DNA of 9,751 nt, taken from positions 1 through 9,751 of the forward strand of contig JAITPH010000197.1 of assembly GCA_031289515.1 (NCBI GenBank). Direction: 5' to 3'. Under the pieces are notes generated by a model that saw only the letters and a program-made list of their open reading frames with translations, had not been told where the DNA came from and searched no databases. Made by a program: the position numbers and the translations under genes. How positions within the stretch are numbered: the first letter of the stretch is position 1; every line of letters starts with the position of its first letter. Positions 1 through 5,713 of the stretch are shown here, piece by piece. This DNA is from Tannerella sp. (GTDB lineage Bacteria > Bacteroidota > Bacteroidia > Bacteroidales > Tannerellaceae).

Positions 1-1
1 C

Positions 2-916
2 AATTATTTTGCCGCCCTTAACTCTGCTGTGTTCTCCGACGGCTCTTTCGCCTATATTCCCAAAGGCGTGCGCTGTCCGATGGAGTTGAGTACTTATTTC
101 CGCATAAATGCCGCAAACACCGGGCAGTTCGAGCGGACGCTTATCGTTGCCGACGACGATGCTTACGTGAGCTACCTCGAAGGCTGCACCGCTCCCCGCC
201 GCGACGAAAACCAGCTTCATGCGGCGATAGTCGAGATTATAGCGAACGAGCGCGCCGAGGTGAAATATTCTACCGTTCAGAACTGGTATCCGGGCGATAA
301 AAACGGCAACGGCGGCATTTACAATTTCGTAACCAAACGCGGGCTTTGTAAAGGCGATGGAAGTAAGATTTCGTGGACGCAGGTAGAGACCGGCTCGGCT
401 ATAACATGGAAATATCCGTCGTGCATATTAGCGGGCGATAACTCCGCAGGCGAGTTTTATTCGGTTGCCGTGACAAATAATTATCAGCAGGCCGATACCG
501 GTACGAAAATGATACATCTCGGTCGCAATACCCGCAGTACGATAGTCTCGAAGGGTATTTCGGCCGGTCACAGCCAGAACAGTTATCGCGGATTGGTAAA
601 AGTTGCCCCGCGCGCCGTAAATGCCCGAAACCACAGCCAGTGCGACAGTCTGCTGCTTAGTTCGACTTGCGGAGCGCATACTTTTCCATACGCCGACATA
701 CAGAATGAAACTGCAATAGTCGAGCATGAGGCTACGACTTCCAAGATAAACGAAGACCAGCTGTTTTATTGCAACCAGCGGGGAATAGATACCGAAAAAG
801 CCGTCAATCTGATAGTCGGCGGCTATGCGCATGAAGTGATGAACAAGCTGCCGATGGAATTTGCCGTCGAAGCGCAGAAACTGTTGGCAATATCACTGGA
901 AGGGAGCGTAGGATGA
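2..916 (+). CDS. sufB: SufB, Fe-S cluster scaffold protein (5' end outside window)
   Basis: This is the C-terminal 304 residues of SufB. The reading frame is open from base 2, so the start lies upstream, and comparison with the usual length of about 480 residues suggests 170-180 are missing. SufB forms the SufBC2D complex in the cytoplasm, on which Fe-S clusters are built from sulfur delivered by SufS/SufE or SufU. Visible hallmarks are SAVFSDGSFAYIPKGV at the left edge, the block CGAHTFPYADIQN, then VEHEATTSKINEDQLFYC near the C-terminus. The Cys of CGAHT (codon 668-670) aligns from memory with E. coli SufB Cys405, a proposed sulfur acceptor. No frameshift or internal stop is seen. The gene ends 16 bp before sufC and is surely in one operon with sufC and sufD. 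The family assignment is very secure. Confidence 0.96.
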   Translation, partial: NYFAALNSAVFSDGSFAYIPKGVRCPMELSTYFRINAANTGQFERTLIVADDDAYVSYLEGCTAPRRDENQLHAAIVEIIANERAEVKYSTVQNWYPGDKNGNGGIYNFVTKRGLCKGDGSKISWTQVETGSAITWKYPSCILAGDNSAGEFYSVAVTNNYQQADTGTKMIHLGRNTRSTIVSKGISAGHSQNSYRGLVKVAPRAVNARNHSQCDSLLLSSTCGAHTFPYADIQNETAIVEHEATTSKINEDQLFYCNQRGIDTEKAVNLIVGGYAHEVMNKLPMEFAVEAQKLLAISLEGSVG

Positions 917-932
917 AAAATAATATTCAATT

Positions 933-1682
933 ATGTTATTAGAGATAAAGAATTTACATGCCGGAATAGACGGTAAAGAGATATTAAAAGGCATCGACCT
1001 CGCTATTAATGCGGGCGAAGTTCATGCCATCATGGGACCTAACGGCTCCGGAAAAAGTACTTTGAGCAGCGTTCTGGTCGGTAATCCGACTTTTACGGTT
1101 AAGGAAGGCACAGTCATGTTCAAGGGAAGGGACTTGCTTGCGATGACGCCCGAAGACCGCAGTCGCGAAGGCCTGTTTCTCAGTTTTCAATATCCGGTGG
1201 AGATACCCGGCGTGAGCATGGTCAATTTTATGCGCGCCGCCGTTAATTCGCATCGCGAGTACAGAGGCGAAGAGCCGCTTTCGGCTACGGCTTTCCTGAA
1301 AATGATGCGCGAAAAAAGAGAGTTCGTCGAAATGGACAGCAAACTTGCAAGCCGCAGCGTGAACGAAGGCTTTTCGGGCGGCGAGAAGAAACGTAATGAA
1401 ATTTTTCAGATGGCTATGCTTAGTCCGACGCTCTCGATACTGGACGAGACCGACAGCGGGCTTGACATCGACGCCCTGCGCGTTGTCGCTAACGGCGTGA
1501 ATAAGTTGAAATCGCCCGATAACGCGACAATAGTCATTACTCACTATCAGCGTCTGCTCGATTATATAAAGCCGGATGCAGTTCATGTGCTTTACAACGG
1601 ACGCATTGCGAAGACTGCCGGACCGGAGTTCGCTATGGAACTTGAAAGGAAAGGCTACGACTGGCTTAAAAACAATATCTGA
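933..1682 (+). CDS. sufC: SufC, ABC-type ATPase of the SufBCD complex
   Basis: A 249-residue soluble ABC ATPase of normal SufC length. It binds SufB and SufD, and its ATP-driven dimerisation reshapes the scaffold during Fe-S cluster assembly. It is not a transporter, and no membrane segment is present. Visible motifs are Walker A GPNGSGKST at residues 35-43, Q-loop Gln86 in SFQYP, signature FSGGEKKR at 147-154, Walker B LSILDE at 167-172 followed by TDSGLD, and the H-loop His204 in ITHYQRLL. The NEGFSGGEKKRNEI context separates SufC from ordinary transport ATPases. The ATG at 933 is chosen because the protein then starts MLLEIKNLHA, a normal SufC start. There is no convincing Shine-Dalgarno site at normal spacing. 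Its TGA stop directly abuts the sufD ATG, suggesting translational coupling. Confidence 0.97.
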   Translation: MLLEIKNLHAGIDGKEILKGIDLAINAGEVHAIMGPNGSGKSTLSSVLVGNPTFTVKEGTVMFKGRDLLAMTPEDRSREGLFLSFQYPVEIPGVSMVNFMRAAVNSHREYRGEEPLSATAFLKMMREKREFVEMDSKLASRSVNEGFSGGEKKRNEIFQMAMLSPTLSILDETDSGLDIDALRVVANGVNKLKSPDNATIVITHYQRLLDYIKPDAVHVLYNGRIAKTAGPEFAMELERKGYDWLKNNI

Positions 1683-3026
1683 ATGAACGCGGAAAAACAA
1701 TATACGGATGTGTTTACGCAATATAGGGATATTGTGTGGCAAAACTCTTCGGATTGCATGAATGAATTGCGTCAGGGGGCGTTCGACGATTTCGTGCGTC
1801 TGGGTTTTCCGTCGTCGAAACATGAAGATTTTCGTTATACGGACACGGCGCAGGCTTTTGCGCCCGACTACGGACTTAATCTCCGGCGTTTCAAGACGGC
1901 GATTAATCCGGCGGACGTGTTTCGTTGCGACGTTCCCAATATGAGTACGCAGATATTTTTTGTCGTGAACGATTCGTTTTACGAGGATTCCTTGCCCAGG
2001 ACGTCGTTGCCCGAAGGCGTTTATGCAGGCGGCTTGAAGGCTTTCAGCGAGCGTTTTCCCGATGTTGCTTCGCGTTATTACGGCAAGGCGGCGCGGACGC
2101 CGGACGATTCGGTCGCCGCGCTGAATACCATGCTGGCGCAGGACGGTTTTGTGCTTTACGTGCAGAGCGACGTGAAACTCAAACGTCCGATTCAGTTGGT
2201 GAATATCTTTCACAGCGCGGTCGATATAATGGCAAACCGCCGCATTTTGATAATAATGGAGCCTCGCTCGGAAGCGCGTTTGCTCGTTTGCGACCATACG
2301 ATGGACGATGTACGGTGTCTTGCTACGCAGGTGGTCGAGATATTTGCCGGAGAAGGCGTTTTTTTCGACTATTACGATTTGGAAGAAAGCACGGTCTCGA
2401 CGACGCGGTTTTCGTCGCTGTATGCCGAACAGTCGTCGCGGTCGAATGTTCTGGTGAACGGAATTACGCTGACTAACGGTCTTAGCCGTAACAATTATCA
2501 TATCGCCCTGAACGGCGAGGACGCCGAAGCGACGCTTTGCGGCATGGCTATCCTCGACGGAAACCAGCAGCTTGATACCTATACCCACATAACGCATCGC
2601 GCGCCTCGCTGCAAAAGCTCCGAGTTGTTCAAAAACGTGCTCGACGACAAGTCTACCGGCGTTTTCAGCGGTCGGATTCTTGTCAGTCCGGGGGCTGATA
2701 AAACGGAGGCTTTTCAGACAAACCGCAATATGTGCCTGACCCGCGAAGCGCGGATGTTCAGCAAACCGCAACTTGAAATATATGCCGACGACGTGAAGTG
2801 TTCGCACGGAATGTCTACCGGTCAGCTGGACGAACAGGCGCTGTTTTACATGCAAAGCAGAGGCCTCTCTCGCGACGAGGCACGGACGATTCTCAGCGTC
2901 GCCTTTACGTCCGACGTTGTCGAAAATGTGAGAATGGAAGCGCTGAAGGAACGCCTCCGGTTTCTGGTCGAGAAACGCTTTCGCGGCGAACTTGCACAGT
3001 GCGCGGGATGCTTTTGTAAGCAGTGA
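1683..3026 (+). CDS. sufD: SufD, Fe-S cluster assembly scaffold subunit
   Basis: A 447-residue SufD, the SufB paralogue that completes the SufBC2D scaffold. The N-terminal part has the family-type segment GFPSSKHEDFRYTD. The C-terminal beta-helix part contains VKCSHGMSTGQLDEQALFYM, in which His375 (codon 2805-2807) corresponds from memory to E. coli SufD His360, proposed to help hold the nascent cluster at the SufB-SufD interface. The core is preceded by the AFQTNRN block, also typical. The protein ends in a short Cys-rich tail, QCAGCFCKQ, with Cys440, Cys443 and Cys445, which is absent from E. coli SufD; I believe similar tails occur in other Bacteroidetes. The ATG immediately follows the sufC stop. 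The next gene is a phosphatase, not the sufS commonly found here. Confidence 0.95.
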   Translation: MNAEKQYTDVFTQYRDIVWQNSSDCMNELRQGAFDDFVRLGFPSSKHEDFRYTDTAQAFAPDYGLNLRRFKTAINPADVFRCDVPNMSTQIFFVVNDSFYEDSLPRTSLPEGVYAGGLKAFSERFPDVASRYYGKAARTPDDSVAALNTMLAQDGFVLYVQSDVKLKRPIQLVNIFHSAVDIMANRRILIIMEPRSEARLLVCDHTMDDVRCLATQVVEIFAGEGVFFDYYDLEESTVSTTRFSSLYAEQSSRSNVLVNGITLTNGLSRNNYHIALNGEDAEATLCGMAILDGNQQLDTYTHITHRAPRCKSSELFKNVLDDKSTGVFSGRILVSPGADKTEAFQTNRNMCLTREARMFSKPQLEIYADDVKCSHGMSTGQLDEQALFYMQSRGLSRDEARTILSVAFTSDVVENVRMEALKERLRFLVEKRFRGELAQCAGCFCKQ

Positions 3027-3051
3027 ACAGTTAATAGTGAACAAGTTAATA
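3023..3051 (+). repeat. Tandem duplication of a 14/15-bp unit across the sufD stop codon
   Basis: Two adjacent near-identical units are seen: GTGAACAGTTAATA at 3023-3036 and GTGAACAAGTTAATA at 3037-3051, differing by one inserted A. The first unit contains the sufD stop codon TGA (3024-3026), so the duplication extends from the gene end into the short spacer before the phosphatase gene. No hairpin typical of a Rho-independent terminator is present. It could be simple replication slippage or a pair of binding sites; nothing in the sequence decides. Confidence 0.7.
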
Positions 3052-3077
3052 CATTTTATTACTAAATATAATTAATT

Positions 3078-4478
3078 ATGAGAAAAATTTTATTGATTTC
3101 AGTTGTTGCCGTGTTGTTCGTTTTTACGCAAGGCGTTTTCGGACAGGCAAAGTATGTGTTTTATTTTATCGGCGACGGTATGGGCGTGAATTATATCAAC
3201 CTTACCGAAGCGTATTTGTCAACTATTAACGGCGAAAGAGGCTCCGGGAAACTGTTCTTTGCCGGATTTCCGGTCGCTTCGTTTGCCACGTCGTACTCGG
3301 CCAACGACGATGTGACCGATTCGGCTGCCGGCGGTACGGCGCTGGCGACCGGCGAGAAAACGAATAACGGCGTTATCGGTCTCTTGCCCGACAAGAAGAC
3401 TTCCATCGAAACGGTCGCCGAACTTGCCCGCAAAGCAGGAAAGAAGGTCGGCGTCTCGTCATCCGTTCCCATCAATCATGCTACTCCGGCATCGTTCTAC
3501 GGTCATCAGCCCGACCGCGGCATGTATTACGAGATTTCGCTCGATTTGCTTAAATCGGGCTTCGATTTCTTCGGCGGAGCAGGCTTCTATAACAGGGATA
3601 ACTACTACGACAAGTCGAAAGCTCCGGATATTTATCCGCTGATTGAAAAAGCCGGCTATACGGTTTCCAAAGGATACGACGACTTCAAGGCTAATGCCGG
3701 TCAGTCGAAACGTGTCGTACTCGTCCAGAAAAAATGGGAAGAAGCAGGCGCGATACCGTATTCCATCGACCGCGGCGAAGGCGACCTCAGCCTGAAGGAA
3801 ATAACCGAAGCAGGAATCGACGTTCTTACGAGAGACAATAAAAAAGGCTTCTTCTTTATGATAGAAGGCGGTCGCATAGACTGGGGCGGTCATGCCAACG
3901 ACGCCGCCGCCGCCATTCTGGAAGTTATCGACATGGACGAAGCCATAAAGGTCGCTTTCGAGTTTTACCGCAAGCACCCGAAAGAAACGCTTATCGTAAT
4001 CACGGCTGACCACGAGACCGGCGGAATGACGCCCGGACGCGGCAGCCAGAATCTGAGCTATCTCAAATACCAGAAAAAATCGAAAGACGGCTTGTCTGCG
4101 ATGGTAAACGAACTCGTCCGCGTCAAGGAAGGAAAAGTGTCGTGGGAGGATATAAAGTCCTTGCTGACGGAGACGATGGGCTTCTGGCGCGAAGTTCCCA
4201 TAAGCTGGGAGAACGAAAAGATATTGCGCGACGCCTACGAAAGCACGCTTGCTCGCCGCAACAACGTCAGGGAATCCAATCTCTACTCCGAAAATCCCCT
4301 GATAGTGGCAAAAGCCATCCAGATAATAAATGACATGGCACGACTCGGCTGGGCGACGACGTCTCATTCGGGCGGCTATGTACCGGTTTTCGCGATAGGA
4401 GCGGGACAGGAACTGTTTACACGGAAAATGGACAATACGGATATCCCGAAGAATATCATCAAGGCTGCACGGTACTGA
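3078..4478 (+). CDS. Exported PhoA-type alkaline phosphatase
   Basis: A 466-residue alkaline phosphatase that hydrolyses phosphate monoesters, probably in the periplasm. Residues 1-22 form a signal peptide (MRKILL, then a hydrophobic run), with likely cleavage near VFG|QA. Equivalents of E. coli PhoA active-site residues can be placed by motif: metal ligand Asp33 in IGDGMG (D51), nucleophile Ser82 in VTDSAAGG (S102), Arg147 (R166), Glu263/Asp268/His272 in EGGRIDWGGH (E322/D327/H331), Asp311-His312 in TADHETGG (D369/H370), and His430 in SHSGG (H412). The Asp153 position is His134 and the Lys328 position is Trp269, a combination I recall from Vibrio alkaline phosphatase. About 118 residues separate His312 from His430 against 42 in E. 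coli, so a surface insertion of roughly 75 residues is present. The leader is A/T-rich. It lies 51 bp after sufD, so cotranscription is possible but unproven. Confidence 0.93.
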   Translation: MRKILLISVVAVLFVFTQGVFGQAKYVFYFIGDGMGVNYINLTEAYLSTINGERGSGKLFFAGFPVASFATSYSANDDVTDSAAGGTALATGEKTNNGVIGLLPDKKTSIETVAELARKAGKKVGVSSSVPINHATPASFYGHQPDRGMYYEISLDLLKSGFDFFGGAGFYNRDNYYDKSKAPDIYPLIEKAGYTVSKGYDDFKANAGQSKRVVLVQKKWEEAGAIPYSIDRGEGDLSLKEITEAGIDVLTRDNKKGFFFMIEGGRIDWGGHANDAAAAILEVIDMDEAIKVAFEFYRKHPKETLIVITADHETGGMTPGRGSQNLSYLKYQKKSKDGLSAMVNELVRVKEGKVSWEDIKSLLTETMGFWREVPISWENEKILRDAYESTLARRNNVRESNLYSENPLIVAKAIQIINDMARLGWATTSHSGGYVPVFAIGAGQELFTRKMDNTDIPKNIIKAARY

Positions 4479-4520
4479 TTTGGTGAATAGTGGGCAATAT
4501 CCGGGAGGCTGTTTCTTTTG

Positions 4521-4599
4521 TCCACGAATGTCACGAATTTGCACGAATAGGCAGGCGATTATATTTCCGACATTCGTAAAAATTCGTGCCATTCGTGGA
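4521..4599. repeat. CACGAAT-type palindromic repeat, copy 1
   Basis: A 79-bp inverted repeat. The left arm 4521-4548 contains three CACGAAT heptamers starting at 4523, 4532 and 4542, and the right arm 4572-4599 carries ATTCGT(G) in the opposite orientation. The arms pair at 25 of 28 positions around a 23-base loop, so RNA or single-stranded DNA from either strand could form a long hairpin. It lies 42 bp after the phosphatase stop and could end its transcript, but it lacks an adjacent T run, so it is not a classical intrinsic terminator. Similar ATTCGTG/CACGAAT repeats are, as far as I recall, dispersed in intergenic DNA of many Bacteroidetes. Function is unknown to me. Confidence 0.85.
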
Positions 4600-4615
4600 T
4601 AAAACCTTTTAAAAG

Positions 4616-4693
4616 TCCACGAATTACACGAATTTGCACGAAAAAGCAAGCGTCTATATTCCAACATTCGTGAAAATTCGTGCCATTCGTGGA
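4616..4693. repeat. CACGAAT-type palindromic repeat, copy 2
   Basis: A second copy of the element, in the same orientation, starting 95 bp after the start of copy 1. The left arm is 4616-4643 and the right arm 4666-4693, pairing at 24 of 28 positions around a 22-base loop. Against copy 1 the right arms differ at one base, the left arms at three, and the loops are clearly related (both contain a GCNAGCG-like start and a TATATT or ATATTT core). The repeat unit is therefore the whole hairpin, and the pair arose by duplication or repeated insertion. The 16 bp between copies are A/T-rich. Confidence 0.85.
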
Positions 4694-4715
4694 TAATTAT
4701 TAGCATCAGAATTTT

Positions 4716-4740
4716 AACTGTTATTAGGTAATAATTAGTT
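4716..4740. promoter_or_regulatory. Imperfect palindrome upstream of the sigma factor gene, possible operator
   Basis: A perfect inverted repeat TTATTA-GG-TAATAA at 4721-4734 is extended on both sides by AACT (4716-4719) and AGTT (4737-4740), with a one-base offset between arms. It ends 22 bp before the sigma factor ATG, where a promoter or operator would be expected, in a 69-bp A/T-rich stretch after the hairpin repeats. In DNA of this composition such a palindrome may be chance. No clear match to the Bacteroides promoter consensus (TTTG, then TAnnTTTG about 20 bp later) was found beside it. Confidence 0.25.
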
Positions 4741-4762
4741 ATATTTATAAAATGATTCTATA

Positions 4763-5326
4763 ATGAGCGATAAAGAGCAAGGAATCATCGACTTGTTAAA
4801 AATTGGAGATAATCGTGCATACAAGTATCTGTACGATAAGCATTACGCTTTGCTCTGTCGTATCGCCTACGAATTTCTGAAAGACGATTTCCTTGCGCAG
4901 ACGGTCGCCGCCGACTTGATAACGCATATTTATGAAAACAGACAAACGCTGACCATAACCTTTCCTGTCAGAGCCTATCTGGTGCGAGCCGTCAAAAACC
5001 GGTGCATCAATCACCTTCAACTTGAGCACGAAAGGCGTGAAATAAACTTCTCCGTTTTGGAAGACAACGAAACGTCCTGTCCGGATATTCCCGATACGGA
5101 CGACTCTCCGCTCGCAAAACTTCTGGAAAACGAGTTGGAAGACGAGATAAACAAAGCCATAAACCAACTGCCGCAAGCCTGTAAAGCAGTTTTTGAAAAA
5201 AACCGTTTTGAAGAAAAGACCTACGAAGAGATTTCGTCCGAAATGAATATCTCCGTCAATACCGTAAAATACCACATTAAGAACGCCTTGGAGCTGTTGC
5301 GGGACGTACTCGCAAAATATTTGTAA
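4763..5326 (+). CDS. ECF-type RNA polymerase sigma factor (Bacteroidetes family)
   Basis: A 187-residue sigma factor that directs RNA polymerase to specific promoters, here expected to be those of the adjacent uptake genes. Region 2 spans about residues 20-85, from YKYLYDKHYALLCRIAYEFL to AYLVRAVKNRCINHL. An acidic linker follows (about 99-128). Region 4, about 129-182, begins with AINQLPQACKAVFEKNRF and contains the helix-turn-helix TYEEISSEMNISVNTVKYHI for the -35 element. Length and order match the ECF family expanded in Bacteroides, which usually sits before a FecR-like anti-sigma gene and a SusC/SusD pair, as here. The frame is intact with no lesion. The ATG at 4763 gives a normal N-terminus. 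The partner anti-sigma gene 54 bp downstream is only a remnant, so this sigma factor may be unrestrained, controlled by a distant anti-sigma, or on its way to loss. Confidence 0.92.
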   Translation: MSDKEQGIIDLLKIGDNRAYKYLYDKHYALLCRIAYEFLKDDFLAQTVAADLITHIYENRQTLTITFPVRAYLVRAVKNRCINHLQLEHERREINFSVLEDNETSCPDIPDTDDSPLAKLLENELEDEINKAINQLPQACKAVFEKNRFEEKTYEEISSEMNISVNTVKYHIKNALELLRDVLAKYL

Positions 5327-5380
5327 CATTTTTTGACCCTTTTCACTACCCCCTCCCCCTTTTTTAACTGTATATAAGAT
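5327..5380. other. C/T-rich spacer between sigma factor and anti-sigma remnant
   Basis: This 54-bp spacer has a strongly C/T-rich block at about 5328-5367 (runs of T, then CACTACCCCCTCCCCC, then TTTTTT) followed by TATATAAG next to the remnant's ATG. Similar pyrimidine-rich spacers are, from memory, usual between ECF sigma and anti-sigma genes in Bacteroides. It may hold a promoter or leader element, but no hairpin was found. Confidence 0.3.
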
Positions 5381-5557
5381 ATGGAGGGAGAATATTCACA
5401 TATCGACGGATTGCTTGCCGGTTACATTCCCGGCAGAGCAGGCAGGCGAAGTAAGAGACTGGAGCTCGCTTCGCCGGAAGACGTGTGTTATTTGCTATCC
5501 ATGCGCGAGATATGGTTTTCGTCGCTTGCAGCCGATGCCTTGCGTTATACAGCGTGA
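5381..5557 (+). pseudogene. Remnant of a FecR-like anti-sigma factor (N-terminus only)
   Basis: The frame starting at ATG 5381 encodes 58 residues. It begins MEGEYSHIDGLLAGYIPG and ends ASPEDVCYLLS then MREIWFSSLAADALRYTA before a TGA at 5555. This matches the N-terminal, sigma-binding part of Bacteroidetes FecR-type anti-sigma factors, which usually have about 300-400 residues: a cytoplasmic N-terminus, one membrane helix and a periplasmic FecR domain. The helix and FecR domain are absent, with only 156 bp left before the transporter gene. Two further signs of decay are visible. AGEVRDW, as expected between the GRA and LASPED blocks, is read in the +1 frame (5442-5462). Past the stop, KKKYQYYL resembles the next family segment before a second stop at 5582. 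Position right after an ECF sigma gene supports the identity. A functional micro-protein is less likely. Confidence 0.7.
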
Positions 5558-5600
5558 AAGAAAAAATATCAGTATTACCTATAAATAATAATGCCTATGG

Positions 5601-5627
5601 AAAAGTAACAAAAGTAACAAAAGTAAC
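5601..5627. repeat. Three perfect tandem copies of a 9-bp unit
   Basis: The unit AAAAGTAAC occurs three times without mismatch at 5601-5609, 5610-5618 and 5619-5627. It lies in the 156-bp non-coding stretch (5558-5713) between the anti-sigma remnant and the transporter gene, ending 86 bp before the transporter ATG. It could be a slippage tract that changes promoter spacing, or iterated protein-binding sites, or an insignificant simple repeat. The rest of this stretch is A/T-rich and presumably carries the susC-like leader; no promoter match is good enough to mark. Confidence 0.8.
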
Positions 5628-5713
5628 GAATGAATTACACGAGAAGCGGGAAATGCCATCAATATTTTCTGCAGATTATTAATTTTTACCAATAACAATC
5701 AAACAATAAAAGT

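Noticed and set aside
984..3044. Antisense open frame of 686 codons opposite sufC and sufD
   Set aside because: It runs wholly opposite two secure genes, shows no recognisable domain, and has the Arg/His/Ala-rich composition of a reverse-strand shadow.
3050..3057. TACATTTT, near match to the Bacteroides -7 element TAnnTTTG, before the phosphatase gene
   Set aside because: The last base is wrong and the only TTTG upstream (3013-3016) is 33 bp away, where about 20 bp is expected.
4521..4693. CRISPR-like array
   Set aside because: The two units are related throughout, including the loops, so there are no unique spacers, and no cas genes lie in the window.
3459..4706. Antisense open frame of 415 codons opposite the phosphatase gene, starting in the hairpin repeats
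   Set aside because: Its start is a translation of the CACGAAT repeats (segments such as HEWHEFSRM) and the rest mirrors the phosphatase gene. Such frames are typical spurious calls.
5485..5682. A 65-codon forward frame overlapping the anti-sigma remnant
   Set aside because: It is in another frame from the recognisable remnant, its middle (KVTKVTKVT) only translates the 9-bp repeat, and nothing in it resembles a known family.
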